This document shows, one piece after another, positions 9,976-21,241 of a stretch of 64,000 nt of DNA; positions within the stretch are counted from its first letter, which is position 1; each line of letters opens with the position of its first letter. The notes below the pieces were generated by a model. That model searched no databases. It saw only the letters and a list, made by a program, of their open reading frames with translations, and had not been told where the DNA came from. Made by a program: the position numbers and the translations under genes. The stretch comes from Galbula dea. Lineage: Eukaryota; Chordata; Aves; Piciformes; Galbulidae. The stretch spans positions 190,157-254,156 of the forward strand of contig VWZX01006239.1 of the NCBI GenBank assembly GCA_013399015.1. Direction: 5' to 3'.

Positions 9976-12900
9976 AGATAAAGATGAAAATGCATTCTTG
10001 ACTTAGGAATTTTATTTATATTGTATTGCTTTTTATCTCTTGTGAAATCCTATCTTTCCAGGGAAACTGCCAACCATGCATATACAGTGTGTGATTGAAA
10101 AAGGGTACTGTTATTTTCAAGGATTTCTCCTTAAAATACCAGCTACAAAACACCATGAAGAAGAGGAGAATATTATAGTTCAGTAATCAAACAAAATACA
10201 AAAAAATCCTTCTCAGCATATCAAGGTCAGGTAAAACAAGTGCTGTAAATTTAGGTTTAAAAGTAGATTTTCAGTACCAGCCCTTTGTCCACAAGTTCCT
10301 TAAAATAGTTTTCTTGTACAGAAGCCAAGGTTTTCCCACAATTTTGGGCATCTTTTTAACTGCATAGCATTAAAGCTTTCCTTATCAAACTTTGTCTATC
10401 TGCTACTGATAGACTATGGAAATGCTAACTTATAGACTCTTCAGGGCAAGCATATTAGTGAGTAGTTTACTCAGTGATGCAAACCTGATAGGTGTAGGTT
10501 CATCATCAGTGTCCAGCTCCAAGACACACATTACAAGAAGATACAACAGCACATTGTTCAGTGTGTAAAACAAAAGAAAATGTATTTCTTCAAGTGCTTG
10601 AACCTAAATGTGATTTGGATTTCAAGTCCAGAATATGTAGCCTAAATAAATACTAAATTTATTCCAAATCTAAGGTTCATCCTGTGTCTCCTCTCCCAAG
10701 ACAGTGCTGTTTCATTTTACTGAAGTGAGAATGCCAAATGGCTAATGCGGATCTGAATATTGAATAATCAGGAGTAAATGCTCTTAACAGTAAAGTAAAA
10801 AGACACAAGCTATTTCATTTTATTTAATTTCCCTTTATGTTCATTTAGCTTTACATTGTGACATGTAATCCAAATATATTTTATGCACTGTATTTAAAAA
10901 AAAATAAATTGTAAAATGTATCTTTGACCAGCTTTTAGTATTCATAAAAGACAGTTCAGTAAAGTGTTCTTTCTTTTCATCTAAGAGGATTTCGCATCAC
11001 TTTTTATGTTTCTGAACATAATTTTATAATATAGTTTTCCTCTTTGCATAAATCTGGTGTTTTGCTTTCTTATTGTGTCTGTCCTGATCATCATAAATAA
11101 TTTTAACTTGTTTTTTGAGTCTCATAAAACCTACTGATACAATTTCTGTGATGGTTCAAACAGACAAAAAGTCACCATTTCATGTGAAGTTGTGCCAATT
11201 TATTCCAGGAGAGAATTAGGCCAGGGGAAATTAAGCCAATATTTTTTTCCTATGTTCTTTTTCTAAATGATAAAACTAAAGGTGGGGAGAAGCAATTTCA
11301 TTAATCAAACAAGAAAGACTGACTCTCAGTTCTAATTAAGACAACAAAATCATTGCTGTTCAGTAAAGCAGAATTAGCCCCTGACTGGAGCTCTGTTCAT
11401 GCACTGTTGTGTGATGTGTGTTTCTTTGGCGGTCGTCTTGCTCCAGTTGCACAGAGCTCAACTGATCTTTGCCCATCCTGAGTTTCCACAACACAGTCCA
11501 CATAGTCTTGCTTCATGTTCAATCCCTAAGAAAAGTCTTTAAAAATAACTGCTTGGGTGCACTTAATAAAACACTGTCCTGTTTGTTTGCCTGTGCTTTG
11601 GTAATTTCATTCTTTGTCTCTGTCTTTTCCATTCTAGGCATTGCAAACTGTTCCAACTCCTCCAGGCCACCCGGGGGCATGGCCACCTCCCCCACATAAC
11701 ACTCACCTCCCCTGGTTGCTGTGCCAATTATGGGATGCTTCTGGTGTCAGGTCCCAGGGTAAAACACATCAGTGTTCACCCTGAAATGCCAGCTGGTGAG
11801 AAAAGATGCACAGAATGTGCCATACCATGAAATATCCTCCAACAAACAAGGCAGCATTACAATGTATATGTAAGAAGCAAACCAAGTAAATGCCAAAATC
11901 ACAAACAGACCAGGATGTGAAGCCCTATCTGTTATGCAAACTTTTGGGTATTTTCAGTTATTATTAAGATGAACTCTGTTGCTAACACCACCTTGGTCCC
12001 ATTTGGGGATGGTGGGATGTTTGTCCTTTTGGTGAGGGTCTTGAGATATATATGTGTGTGTGTGTGTATGTACTGTGGGGTGAGGGAGGATGGAAAACAA
12101 AGCCTAGATCTGGATATTTTGTTGGCTGTGCATTCTTTTCTTTAGTGATACCTGAAACCCAACCAGTTGTAGCTGCCTTTACAGTTGAATTAATAATGCA
12201 GGGGTTTTACCCCAGAGGATTTTATTTTCCAGCTAGTTGCCAAAGCAACTTCCAACTTATGTGTGGAAGCATCTCTCTGTCCTCTATTCACTGTCAGAAC
12301 AATTTACAGCCAAGTGTAGCAAAATCTTCTCCCAGAGCAATTAAAAAAACCAAACAACCAACCCTCTCCTAACTTGACCCTAATATGGAATAATCACTAT
12401 AGCAGTCTATGACTTTTCAATAATTGTTCCAAACATGGAGATAAAATTAGCTTGCCTGGGAATGTGTTGCAAAACTTGGCTATGTCTGTTCTTCATTCAC
12501 TAAGGCATTGAAATATTTCCCCAGAAGACAAAGATTCAGAGATGAACAACTGCTCATTCCACTGAAAAAAAGCCCAACATCTGCTTCATTCTGACACTAG
12601 TATTTGCATATGAAATTACAGTTAAATGGGAAGTGTATTATTTTCTGGCATAAAACCTAGTTCCAAAGATGCTGCAATTTTAAGTGAATTCTTTTTATGG
12701 ATTCTAATTGTGCTTATAAATTATCTTCCTATTTTGTATGAACTTGTGAAACTTCTGTTCACTATCTTGGTGCTAGTGTGTCTCGTAACAAGCTGTCATA
12801 AGGACAGATCCTATCTCTTTTTCTAAGACACTCTTTCCAGAATAATTACCCATTTTAACTTTTTATCTGTCAATTTCCCAGTTGTTTGACCACATGCCAA

Positions 12901-13415
12901 GGGGAAAGGAACATGAAGTGGATTGCATGCCAAGAATGGGATCTCTGTAGGAAATCAAAAGTTTGTTCACAAAGCTGTGTGTAAAATAGCTATTCTCTTG
13001 ATTGTTATAAGAAAGCAATGGGAAATTAATGCAAGCAGAAATTTTTGGAATATTTGAATATTTGGAACACTTCAGCATATTAAATTATGGGTGCATTAAA
13101 TACATCTTATGATGGTATATTTCTCCTTTGATACAAACCTGATAACTGATCATTTCCTTGATTATTGCCTAATTCTGGCATCTGTGAGAAACAGGGATCA
13201 TTAAGAATCTAAGTTTCAACACATTTTAAAGATTTCTTCTATACTTTATTAGAATTGATGTCCCCTCATTGCCTTTCTAAGGTGTTAGAATGTACAACTG
13301 TCACTACTGAAGGAGTCTAAAAGATGGAAGTAACCTAATATTGTACACTGACCATAGGAGATGCCTAGGAAAGGGTAGAGACACCAGATCTGTGTAGAGG
13401 TCTCTATTTCCACTA
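9976..13415. other. Unique AT-rich DNA, no gene recognised
   Basis: No repeat or gene identified apart from the short TG microsatellite. An exon-like stretch follows a strong acceptor (CTGTCTTTTCCATTCTAG) at 11637 and stays open to a GTAAAA at 11759. AATAAA lies about 70 bp upstream of that acceptor, so an LTR or terminal-exon origin is equally possible. A 9-bp inverted pair (GAGCTCTGT/ACAGAGCTC) is at 11388 and 11451. Confidence 0.45.
12046..12070 (+). repeat. Short (AT)n(GT)n microsatellite
   Basis: Alternating ATATATAT followed by about seven GT units; potentially length-polymorphic. Confidence 0.85.
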
Positions 13416-13541
13416 GATCATAGGATCATATGATTTCAGAGTTGGAAGGGACCTCAAAGATCATCCAGTTCCAACCCCCCTGCCTGGCAGGGACACTATC
13501 CACTAGATCAGGTTACCCAGGGCCCCATCAAGGCTTGTCTT
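13416..13541 (-). mobile_element. CR1 3' terminal fragment
   Basis: GATCATAGGATCATATGATT at the left is the complement of the degenerate terminal repeat. It is followed by GTTGGAAGGGACCTCAAAGA, CCAACCCCCCTGCC and ACTAGATCAGGTTACCCAGG. The insertion is antisense and truncated near 13541. Confidence 0.9.
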
Positions 13542-14729
13542 ACTGAAAAATCCACAGCAGTAAAGTATGATGTCACCTCTGTACCCATGGAAAAACACTC
13601 ATTCTGTGGTTTAGGTCCTGAAGGCTGCAGCAATAAATGGTATGATTTGTGTTTCTTAGTCTCACAGAGAGTTCTTTATGGAAATTTTCCTCTCCACCAA
13701 TGTCAATGACCAGTGTGCATGATAAATTGTGATTAAAAAGTGTCCTCTAGCTGCAATGCCACTTTCCTTAGGGTTTTACTTGCATGTGGGATTTTTCCAG
13801 TCAGATGGAAACAGATAAAAAAACAAAAAAAAAGAGTTTAATAGTTTCCAAGCAATGGCTATTTTTTATTGAGAAAGTGACATTCTGTAACTGTAGACCT
13901 AAAATAATTTACATAAGATGAGAACTTCAGTGATGGTATACTTATTTTTGTATATTAAGAATCCATTATATTTATCTAGGGCTATTCTTTCACATGACAT
14001 CAAACAAATCCCTACCTTCTCCTAAACCCTGTGTAGAAAAGAACAGTTGTTATCTTGTCTGGGTAGAATTCATCAGAATTTTTAGAATCATGGAGTATAT
14101 AGAGCTGAAATCTGAAGTGATTCCCAGTTGCACTAACTGGAATAGATAGTTAAGTATTTCCCATAGTCACTTATCAGGCTATTTGAGGGACTGTAAAGTG
14201 GACATTACTAGAGAAACACCCTTAGATTTTATCTGGCAAACAGCTAGAGCTTTACATTAGTAATCTTGGACCAATGTTAAATAACTATGAGTGTTGGGGC
14301 TGAAACTATTTTTCTAACTAATTAATCAACTGAATTAATATTTGACAACTTTTTTATCTCCTTCATCCTCTTTATGGTGAATCCTTTGGACAATCAAATT
14401 GAGTTTCATGTTATCTAACTAGTATATATGGATCAAAAAATATAAATTACATAGTCAGTGAATGTTGTCATTATTTCTGCTCTTGACTGGTTGCAACCAC
14501 TAGGCTATTGCTTTATGTATGATAACTTAAATGTACAAACTTTACCAGTTACTGAGGAATGCTTTATTTAACTTTTCACATTTAACTTTTTGTGTGGACA
14601 CATCAACCAAATAGTGTATTTCTTTTCCTTTATCACATGTGATTTTACTCTATTAACCAGCCCCCACATAGCCTTTCTGAAGGAGAAAGAACTGACCTTT
14701 CAATGTAATATGATTTTATAATTTTGCAG
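13542..14729. other. Unique AT-rich DNA, no gene recognised
   Basis: Very AT-rich, with no repeat identified and no ORF of 60 codons or more. A pyrimidine-moderate stretch at the right end serves as the acceptor of the candidate exon at 14730. Confidence 0.5.
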
Positions 14730-14801
14730 CTTTTGGCAGAACTGGAATACAGAGTAAAGCCTCTATGTGGACATGATCCTTCCTCTGATGCTGCCAGGGA
14801 G
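14730..14801 (+). CDS. Candidate 72-nt internal coding exon, gene unknown
   Basis: The segment is bounded by ATAATTTTGCAG on the left and GTTAGT on the right, giving 24 codons in phase 0 at both ends. Only that frame is open; the other two hit stops. The peptide starts LLAELEYRVK and ends SSDAARE, with a helix-like, protein-like composition and a PLCGHDP stretch in the middle. If spliced to 15990 (next candidate, also starting in phase 0) it would continue AARE-LIDTLKLS. I do not recognise the protein. Splice-like pairs with short open frames arise by chance in 64 kb, so this is a lead rather than a gene call. Confidence 0.3.
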
Positions 14802-15267
14802 GTTAGTACCTTATTTTTTAAGAATAGGGTATATTGTAATCTCTAAGGAACACTAAGTAAAAATCTAGTGAATATGGAAGTGAATAACACATTATCTCCT
14901 TTAATCAGATCTGGATTTCATGTGCTAACAGTCTTCTGATTCCACAGGGACTCCTCCAGAGATATTTGTTAGTGTATCAAAACAAAATCTTTTTTTTAAA
15001 GATTTGATAGATGTTTTTCATTCTGAAAATGACACTTTCTAGTGAGCAAGTAAAACAAAGAGCAAGCTACAAGACATGATATGGTCAACCCATACACTAC
15101 AAGTGCCTAACAACATTTCTTCCTTGCCTTTGTAGAGAGGAGGGCTCAACTTGGGCTGTAGTCTCCAAGGAAAATTTCTAAGTGCATAGGAAACATTGGC
15201 TCCTAGCTTAAGCACCTTATTCAGGTTAATTTCATTTAATTTGGGGCTCCTAACTAATGCTTCTTAC

Positions 15268-15412
15268 CTGGGAAGTGCTCATTTTGCATGGGCTGAATTG
15301 CATCAGTGTCCAACCTCTGCTGATAACAGTGTGGGGCAATGATTCCATACAGAGTTCCAAATAAATTATGCTTTGGTTTGGAGATCTGCTTCAGATGTCT
15401 CCATACTACAGG
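15268..15412 (-). CDS. Candidate 145-nt antisense exon with strong splice sites, gene unknown
   Basis: On the minus strand the acceptor reads TTCTTCTCCTTCAG and the donor CAG|GTAAGA, both close to consensus. Between them one frame (phase 0 in, phase 1 out) is open for 48 codons; it begins PVVWRHLKQISK and ends QPMQNEHFPG, then hits a stop a few codons into the putative intron. The other two frames contain stops. The length is typical of vertebrate internal exons. It lies on the opposite strand between the two plus-strand candidates, so both sets cannot easily belong to one gene and some must be chance. The protein family is not recognised. A non-coding transcript exon is also possible. Confidence 0.27.
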
Positions 15413-15989
15413 CTGAAGGAGAAGAATTGTCCTGCTCTCCATCCCTCTCTCTCTTTGTGTTCTTCCTTTAAAACATTTTTTTTTCTTTTGTTATTGTTGC
15501 AGTGTGTCAGAGGGAAATATATCTTGTACATTTAAGAGTTAAAGGATCTAATTCTTAAGAAGTTTATGCTTTGACTCCTTTGCTCATCTGAATACATGGT
15601 AGTGGCTATAGATATTGTTCCTACAACTCCTGCTTGTATCTGAATTAATACTAGCACCTTTTAAAGAATAGCTCACTTAACCAGCTCGTGTTTTAATAGA
15701 GCAGCTACCTCAATTTATTTTGGCTGCCCTTTCTTTATAATTAATCTCTTGACTGGGGACTTGGGTTTTGGTGATTCTCAAATTGGTGCTGACTCCCTTC
15801 TCTTATTCTTTTTAATTTCATCTACTGATGGAAACCAATACATTATAATAAAATTTTACTGCAAAAGTAGCTTAACAGAAGTTTTAAAAACTATTTTAAA
15901 ATCTGTTTCAGCATGTTAATAGACCAGTGAGAGAAATTACACACAGTCTTGAATAATGATTTTTACAACACTCCTCCTCCTCATTGCAG

Positions 15990-16044
15990 CTGATAGACAC
16001 TTTAAAACTCTCAGTCAGTGAGTCAATTGAAAAGAAAGCTAGAA
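15990..16044 (+). CDS. Candidate 55-nt exon following 14730-14801
   Basis: The acceptor is pyrimidine-rich (CTCCTCCTCCTCATTGCAG) and the donor is GTAAGA at 16045. Phase 0 is open and reads LIDTLKLSVSESIEKKAR plus one base; both other frames stop quickly. The frame also stays open about 20 codons beyond the donor. Phase is compatible with the exon candidate 1.2 kb upstream, which modestly supports a shared plus-strand transcript. No following phase-1 exon was found. Confidence 0.22.
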
Positions 16045-19000
16045 GTAAGAGTTTTTTGGCAGGGAAACTAAATTATATCATCTATGTGAATCACTTGTCA
16101 GGAATCTAGCAGCTGTTCTCCTGAATTCATGGGCAGTCAGGGGAAAACTAAAGCTATGAGAGTTACAAGCTGCTCACCAATTCATCCTTTCCTTTACATA
16201 GGAATAATGTGAAACTGTCCAACACTCACTGGAGTCAAACTCATCCATGCCAAAAAGTTATCCACAGTCAGACTTCAATAATGTGCCTGCAAGATTGCAC
16301 TTGATGTTCCCTAAAGAGGGTACTAGGATATTATATTAACAGTGAGCTGATTTCTCTCCTCAAATCATATTCCACTGCTGATGAGTATGGGGGGCAGTGA
16401 GGGAGATCCTGTCTTGCCCAGGGGAATGGGCTATGTCTTCAGGAGCAGAGGTGAAGCAGCAAGGGAGGGAAAGAAGGAACAAGTGCCAAGGTCCTTCTGA
16501 AAACAGGAGCTTCTAACTCTGAATTTGTGCCATTAACTCCACTAATCCACTGGATGTCTATGAGATAACTATGCAGTTCATTGCTGCTGTGAACCACAAA
16601 GCCAAATTATACACACCAGTGGTAGAAGTGCTCCAACAGATGGCTCTGGAATTTTGACTTTATGAGCTAGGTCTTACCTTGAATGAGGTAAAGAATCATT
16701 GGATTCCACCAGGGGACAACTGTTCTATGAAATACAATGAGATAACCTCTACACAACTTAAAGCTTCAGTAATAAGTGGCTTACTTTACTTTCTAGAAGT
16801 GGTCTGTGTAGCCAGGACAGTTGTTCCAGCCTCATAAACAAGATTTCTTTCATCAATACCTACTGAATTTTAAGCATCTCGAATTCAGCTGATCCACATA
16901 GTGAGATTTGCCTTCAACAATAGTTTCAGAAAACCAGTAGCTAAACATAGCTGTAGGTATATAGATATACTTATGGTTTTGATTATATTTAAGGACTGTA
17001 TATGAGAACTAGATTCATATTCTCCCCTTTGCATACAATATACTATATCTGAGTATGATTCATACCTACTAAAAGCTCTCCAATACATTCAACAGTTTAA
17101 AGGGGTATTTCAGCTACATAAAATATAAGAAATATCTTTACTATAAGTGCTTCTCTTAAATTATCTTTTGTTTTCTTCCTGCATAGAGGTTACACCAAAA
17201 GCACACTGAATGCTGGTAGTTATTAGCTGATAGACAGACCAGAAAGACCTGATGTGAGATTTTGATCTTTTTTTAATGTATGCCAAGTGCCTGGATATCA
17301 CAAATACATGATACATAGAACACAAATTTAAAGCCACAGTTGCTTTCCAGACTCTGTTCCTACAGTAAATCTGGGGCTTCCAGAGGCCTAATTACATATT
17401 TTAAATGAGGCATATACTTAAATGCATTGCCAAGTCAAGAACTTTTCTGTAAGCTCTCTTGTTAGCTATTTTTACCCATTTTCTAGAATAATGCAAAACC
17501 AAATCTCCCACTTGGGTGCTCTGATATACAGTGAATAATTACAGCTGAATGGAAACTAGAAATACTTTTCAGGAAAGGTGTCCCCCCCCTGCCAAATGCT
17601 CCCAAACATTATAACAACAGCAAGGTATAGACATGTAAAGCAACTTAGAGTAACAATGCAGAAATTATTTTTAATTACCCTCACCTTAAGTAAATGATTG
17701 GCTCCATTAATACTGTTATTAATTTCCACAAGATAAAGTATATTTAGTCAGTGGAAGCAGTGGTGTCAGAATCTGGCCCCAGTGGGCTGGTATTCTAATT
17801 CTGTTTGCTGACTGCCTGGACAGGTTTAGAGCAAGTAAGTCAGCAAGTAAGTGCTTTGTAATGACTTGTTTGCTGATGTCAACCATTATTTTCCCCATTA
17901 CAATGTATACATTCAGAGGAAGTTTTGGGGAAAAAAATAAATAAATCAGTAACATTCAGTTGAATAGATAATTACTCATTATTTCTGCAGCTCATCATGA
18001 ATATGTTTTATGAGTATATCAGTATACAGTTAGCTCTGATGTACCATTACCATAATAAAATATAAAATTGGATAAAAATATATATTATAAACCTAAACTT
18101 TTTTAATGTACTGCTTTTCTGGCTTGGTTCAAACCCTTCCAAGTAGCATCAAATTACTACATGCTCAAATGATTAAGAAGCAATAGGAGAGAAACAATCT
18201 TTTATAAAACAATAATATTGTATATTTAGAAGCAAAGAAGCTTATGTTTCAGGCAACATAAAACAATAACAGGTGGGGGGTTAGGGAGTAAGGAAGGCTA
18301 GAAATATTCCATTAGTAGATGAAAAGTTATCTATGCAAGTGTTACATATTTTGTTTATATTGTCACAATCAGACAGTCTTGTATTTGACAAGCAATGTAA
18401 AAATAATCAATGCTTTTTAATGTACCACTTGTAGGCTTTTTTTTTTTAAATCTACCTTCCTCCCCTCCAATTATTCCAAGAAGTTATTACCATCAGTACA
18501 GAATTTCTAAAATTTCATTGCCTACATCTCAGAATCATACTGTGCTACCTGCTGACCCTGTCTACATTTCAGACACTTGTTGAAAGAAGATTTTATCATA
18601 GAAAACAAGATGTGATTTTTCTGCCTGAAAACAATTTGGCAAAGGGTGATCATATGAAGGTTTTGATCATATTGCAAGGTGGAATGTTTCTGGAGTGTGT
18701 AGCAAAATGTGTATTATCAAATCTGCACTAAATCCTCCTCTTCCTACTCATCATTTGAACATATCTGTCAGCTGCCTGTAGTATTTTAGAAGCCTGGATA
18801 ACAAATTTTGGATGTTTCACATTATTTAGCTCCACAGCTGTAAACAAACTTTTTGACACATTGGTGGGCTTTTTTTGCACTCTATAGGAAATCAACACTA
18901 ACATTGGCTTCTTTGCATCACATCCATTTTGCATTAAAGAAAGGGCATCTTTATACAAGTGAGGAGCTTAGCAATCCTCAGCTGTTTTCATCCTCCAGTT

Positions 19001-19931
19001 TCAATGAGTAACACCACAAAATACAGAAGTATAGACACAGGTCTGTACACACAGGTATGTATCCATGTAATACATTCATTACACAAGTCATGAAATACTG
19101 CACAATGAATCCATATTTGATCTATATCTTGCTATCTTCCCCATTTTATCCTAAGACTCTCCCAAGTAGCTTTCTGCCTCACAGAGACAGAAGTGGACAC
19201 ATTTTTTGGTAGTAAGTTCATATTTAAAGTGAAATACTGCATACATTATTCTATATATGGCACTTGAGAGCACAATAATCATATAAGCAATTTCTGAAAT
19301 GCTTTTGCAGAAGGATGAGACTTAATTGAATTTATTTCAACAGGGAATACTTTTTCAATCCCAGTTCTCACTCAGATGATAAAAACATATTGTCTAACAC
19401 CTGGGGAAATCACCTAAAATGTAGACACATCCTGGATTCTAGAATCACCATCACAGTTGCCAAGTAACTATTTTTTTTGGAATATAATAGGTCTGATTAT
19501 GGTCATTCTTCTTTGTGGATAACTGGAGAGAACTGGAGGAATGCCTTTTCTAAAGGTTTACTGTAATTGTAGCATGCTGAGTAGTCTTTTTTTCCCAAAT
19601 CACTCTGGGTTAGGCAGAACAGTAAAAACAGCTTAAGAAAGAGATGCTGTACACATTGAAGCATATTTAGATTCAAAATGTATTTCTTTGGACCCCTAAG
19701 TACAAGATAGCATTTCCTGCATCTTACCTCCTTGCTCTGAATGAATGGTAAATGAGAGGGTTTAGAACCATCCAGAAAATGAAATTTCTATCCCACATAA
19801 ATATTGGGATTCTAACCAATTCTTAAAAAAAATTGCCAAGAAATAGAATTGTCCATCAAGCCAAAATGTTATGTTCCCATATTGACTTTTCTGCTACATA
19901 ACATAGGAGCATTGGTTGGAGGAATGGTCAC
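16045..19931. other. Unique AT-rich DNA, no gene recognised
   Basis: No transposable element identified. An 11-bp direct duplication (GCAAGTAAGT twice) is near 17832-17853. At 18573-18731 a plus frame follows the good acceptor CTGTCTACATTTCAG. At 18728-18970 a minus frame of about 80 codons ends in SRKRRI. Both read like protein but match nothing I know and lack a full splice pair. Confidence 0.45.
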
Positions 19932-20050
19932 TGACCAAGTGACAGACTCTCTCTACTACCCTATCTCTCTCTCCCCACCCCCTTGTCACAGAAAGGGAAA
20001 AGGAATAAGAGAGAGAGACTTGTGGATTGGAAAAGAAAACGTAACACTAC

Positions 20051-20056
20051 TTTAAT
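20051..20056 (-). terminator. ATTAAA polyadenylation signal of antisense LTR
   Basis: The complement of TTTAAT gives ATTAAA, a common variant hexamer, about 120 bp before the inferred LTR 3' end and downstream of the TATA box on the same strand. Its position fits an LTR R region. Confidence 0.4.
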
Positions 20057-20318
20057 GAAAACAAATAACAATAAAATGAAATATATATACAAATATATAC
20101 AAAGCCAATATCAAATCCAGCCCTCTCTGATGGCAACTACATCACCACCACCACTGATACTGTGGCAGAATGACTCAGCAGCAGATGGGAACCAGATTCA
20201 GGGTCTGCATCCTGGAACTGGATTCAGGAACTTATGGACTGGGATCAAAGATAGAGACCTCCTCAGATGCCAGCCAATGAAGAAGAACAAGAGACAGTCT
20301 GACCCTCGTGCCCCCTTA

Positions 20319-20326
20319 ATTTTATA
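20319..20326 (-). promoter_or_regulatory. TATA box of antisense LTR
   Basis: The minus strand reads TATAAAAT, preceded by CATACTCGA. This is the expected U3 promoter element for an LTR oriented right to left. Confidence 0.5.
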
Positions 20327-20616
20327 TCGAGTATGACATGTATGGAATGGAATACCTTGTTGGTCAGTTTAGGGTCACCTGTCCTGTCTGCTCCTCTCTG
20401 AAGGTGAAGCTTTTACTCTGCACCCCCCCAACATGAGACATAAGATTTAGTAGAGACCTTGGTCTGCATAGCAATCCCTGGTAGTAAAACTAAACATTAG
20501 ATCTTATCACTGGTAGAAGCAGACAGTGTCTGTAAAAACATGCTGTTAGTTTCAGAAGGTGCAGTTACTTAGAAGATCTTTAGCTACAAAGTAAAAATCA
20601 CTGAACAGAATTAGTT

Positions 20617-20621
20617 CTGTT
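20617..20621 (+). repeat. Target-site duplication, left copy (CTGTT)
   Basis: Identical to 21237-21241 and directly abutting the TG end of the inner LTR. A 5-bp duplication is characteristic of ERVL-type integrases. Confidence 0.8.
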
Positions 20622-20719
20622 TGTAATGGTTTGACCCAGGCTTTTCCTGGTAACCAGTTTGTAACCAGGGAAGTGATCATGTTTACCCAGTATTCCACAC
20701 GATTTTACATAACTGGGGG

Positions 20720-20727
20720 TATAAATA
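20720..20727 (+). promoter_or_regulatory. TATA box of inner solo LTR
   Basis: TATAAATA about 100 bp into the LTR, with a pyrimidine-rich CTCTCG start-site-like stretch about 25 bp downstream. It could drive plus-strand transcription rightward. Confidence 0.65.
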
Positions 20728-20963
20728 CAGAGGGGGAGAAGCTCTCGTTCTCGTTCTCTTTTGCCTTCCGGTGGATCCGAGGACGCAGGTTCTCTGCTAT
20801 CTGTCTCACCCGTGCGGAGGAGTCAAGCCTTGCAGGCCTTGTAGGCCTTGAGAGGCAGCTGTTGCTGGCGTCGGTCAGTGCAACTCTGCTATCTTAAGGA
20901 GAGTTGTAAGATTCTGTTTTTATTAGTTCTATCCTGGGTTTCGAGTGTACAAACCTGTTTTAG

Positions 20964-21023
20964 TTTCCCTTTTCCCTTTTTCCCCTTTTTTTTCCCTTTT
21001 TCCTTCCCTTTTCCCTTTCCCTT
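20964..21023 (+). repeat. 60-nt polypyrimidine (TTTCCC)n tract in LTR
   Basis: An uninterrupted C/T run with many CCC tracts spaced by 3-8 T, so the complementary strand carries GGG tracts capable of G-quadruplex formation and the plus strand could form an i-motif or triplex. It lies between the TATA box and the LTR 3' end. Confidence 0.8.
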
Positions 21024-21236
21024 GGGGAGTTCCCTCTACTGTGTGCATAGTATTTTAATTGTTTATAACTGCTATATATGTAAATATAAATGCTTTTGAT
21101 GTAGTTCGGGTTGTTTCGGGCTCTTTAGTTTCTCTCGTAGTTTTTTTCCTTAAACTCTGAGAGAGAAAGGGGCGGGGGGGAAGGATTTCACTGTGAGTTT
21201 GGGCATTTGGCAGGGAGCCAGGTCCAAATCATCACA

Positions 21237-21241
21237 CTGTT
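21237..21241 (+). repeat. Target-site duplication, right copy (CTGTT)
   Basis: Perfect copy of 20617-20621. Removing the inner LTR plus one copy restores a continuous edge of the older antisense LTR. Confidence 0.8.

Larger units (their letters stand above)
20622..21236 (+). mobile_element. Solo LTR (ERVL-type by 5-bp TSD), 615 bp
   Basis: It begins TGTAATGGTTTGACC and ends GGTCCAAATCATCACA, imperfect inverted ends with the canonical TG...CA. It is flanked by perfect CTGTT duplications. A TATA box (TATAAATA, 20720-20727) is followed by a CTCTCGTTCTCG initiator-like stretch, and a 60-nt polypyrimidine tract lies in the downstream half. No canonical AATAAA is present; an AATATA variant lies near 21083. 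Several CpGs survive, suggesting it is younger than its surroundings. It is a single LTR with no internal region, consistent with LTR-LTR recombination. Family assignment beyond ERVL-like is not possible by eye. ORFs of 88 and 83 codons inside it are spurious. Confidence 0.85.

Noticed and set aside
17985..18057. Terminal-exon-like frame after ATTATTTCTGCAG
   Set aside because: Very AT-rich, no donor or poly(A) context, and the phase does not fit the exon candidates upstream.
19849..20336. ORFs of 68 and 117 codons
   Set aside because: They run antisense through the older ERVL-like LTR.
20631..21099. ORFs of 88 and 83 codons
   Set aside because: They lie wholly inside the solo LTR and translate the promoter and polypyrimidine tract.
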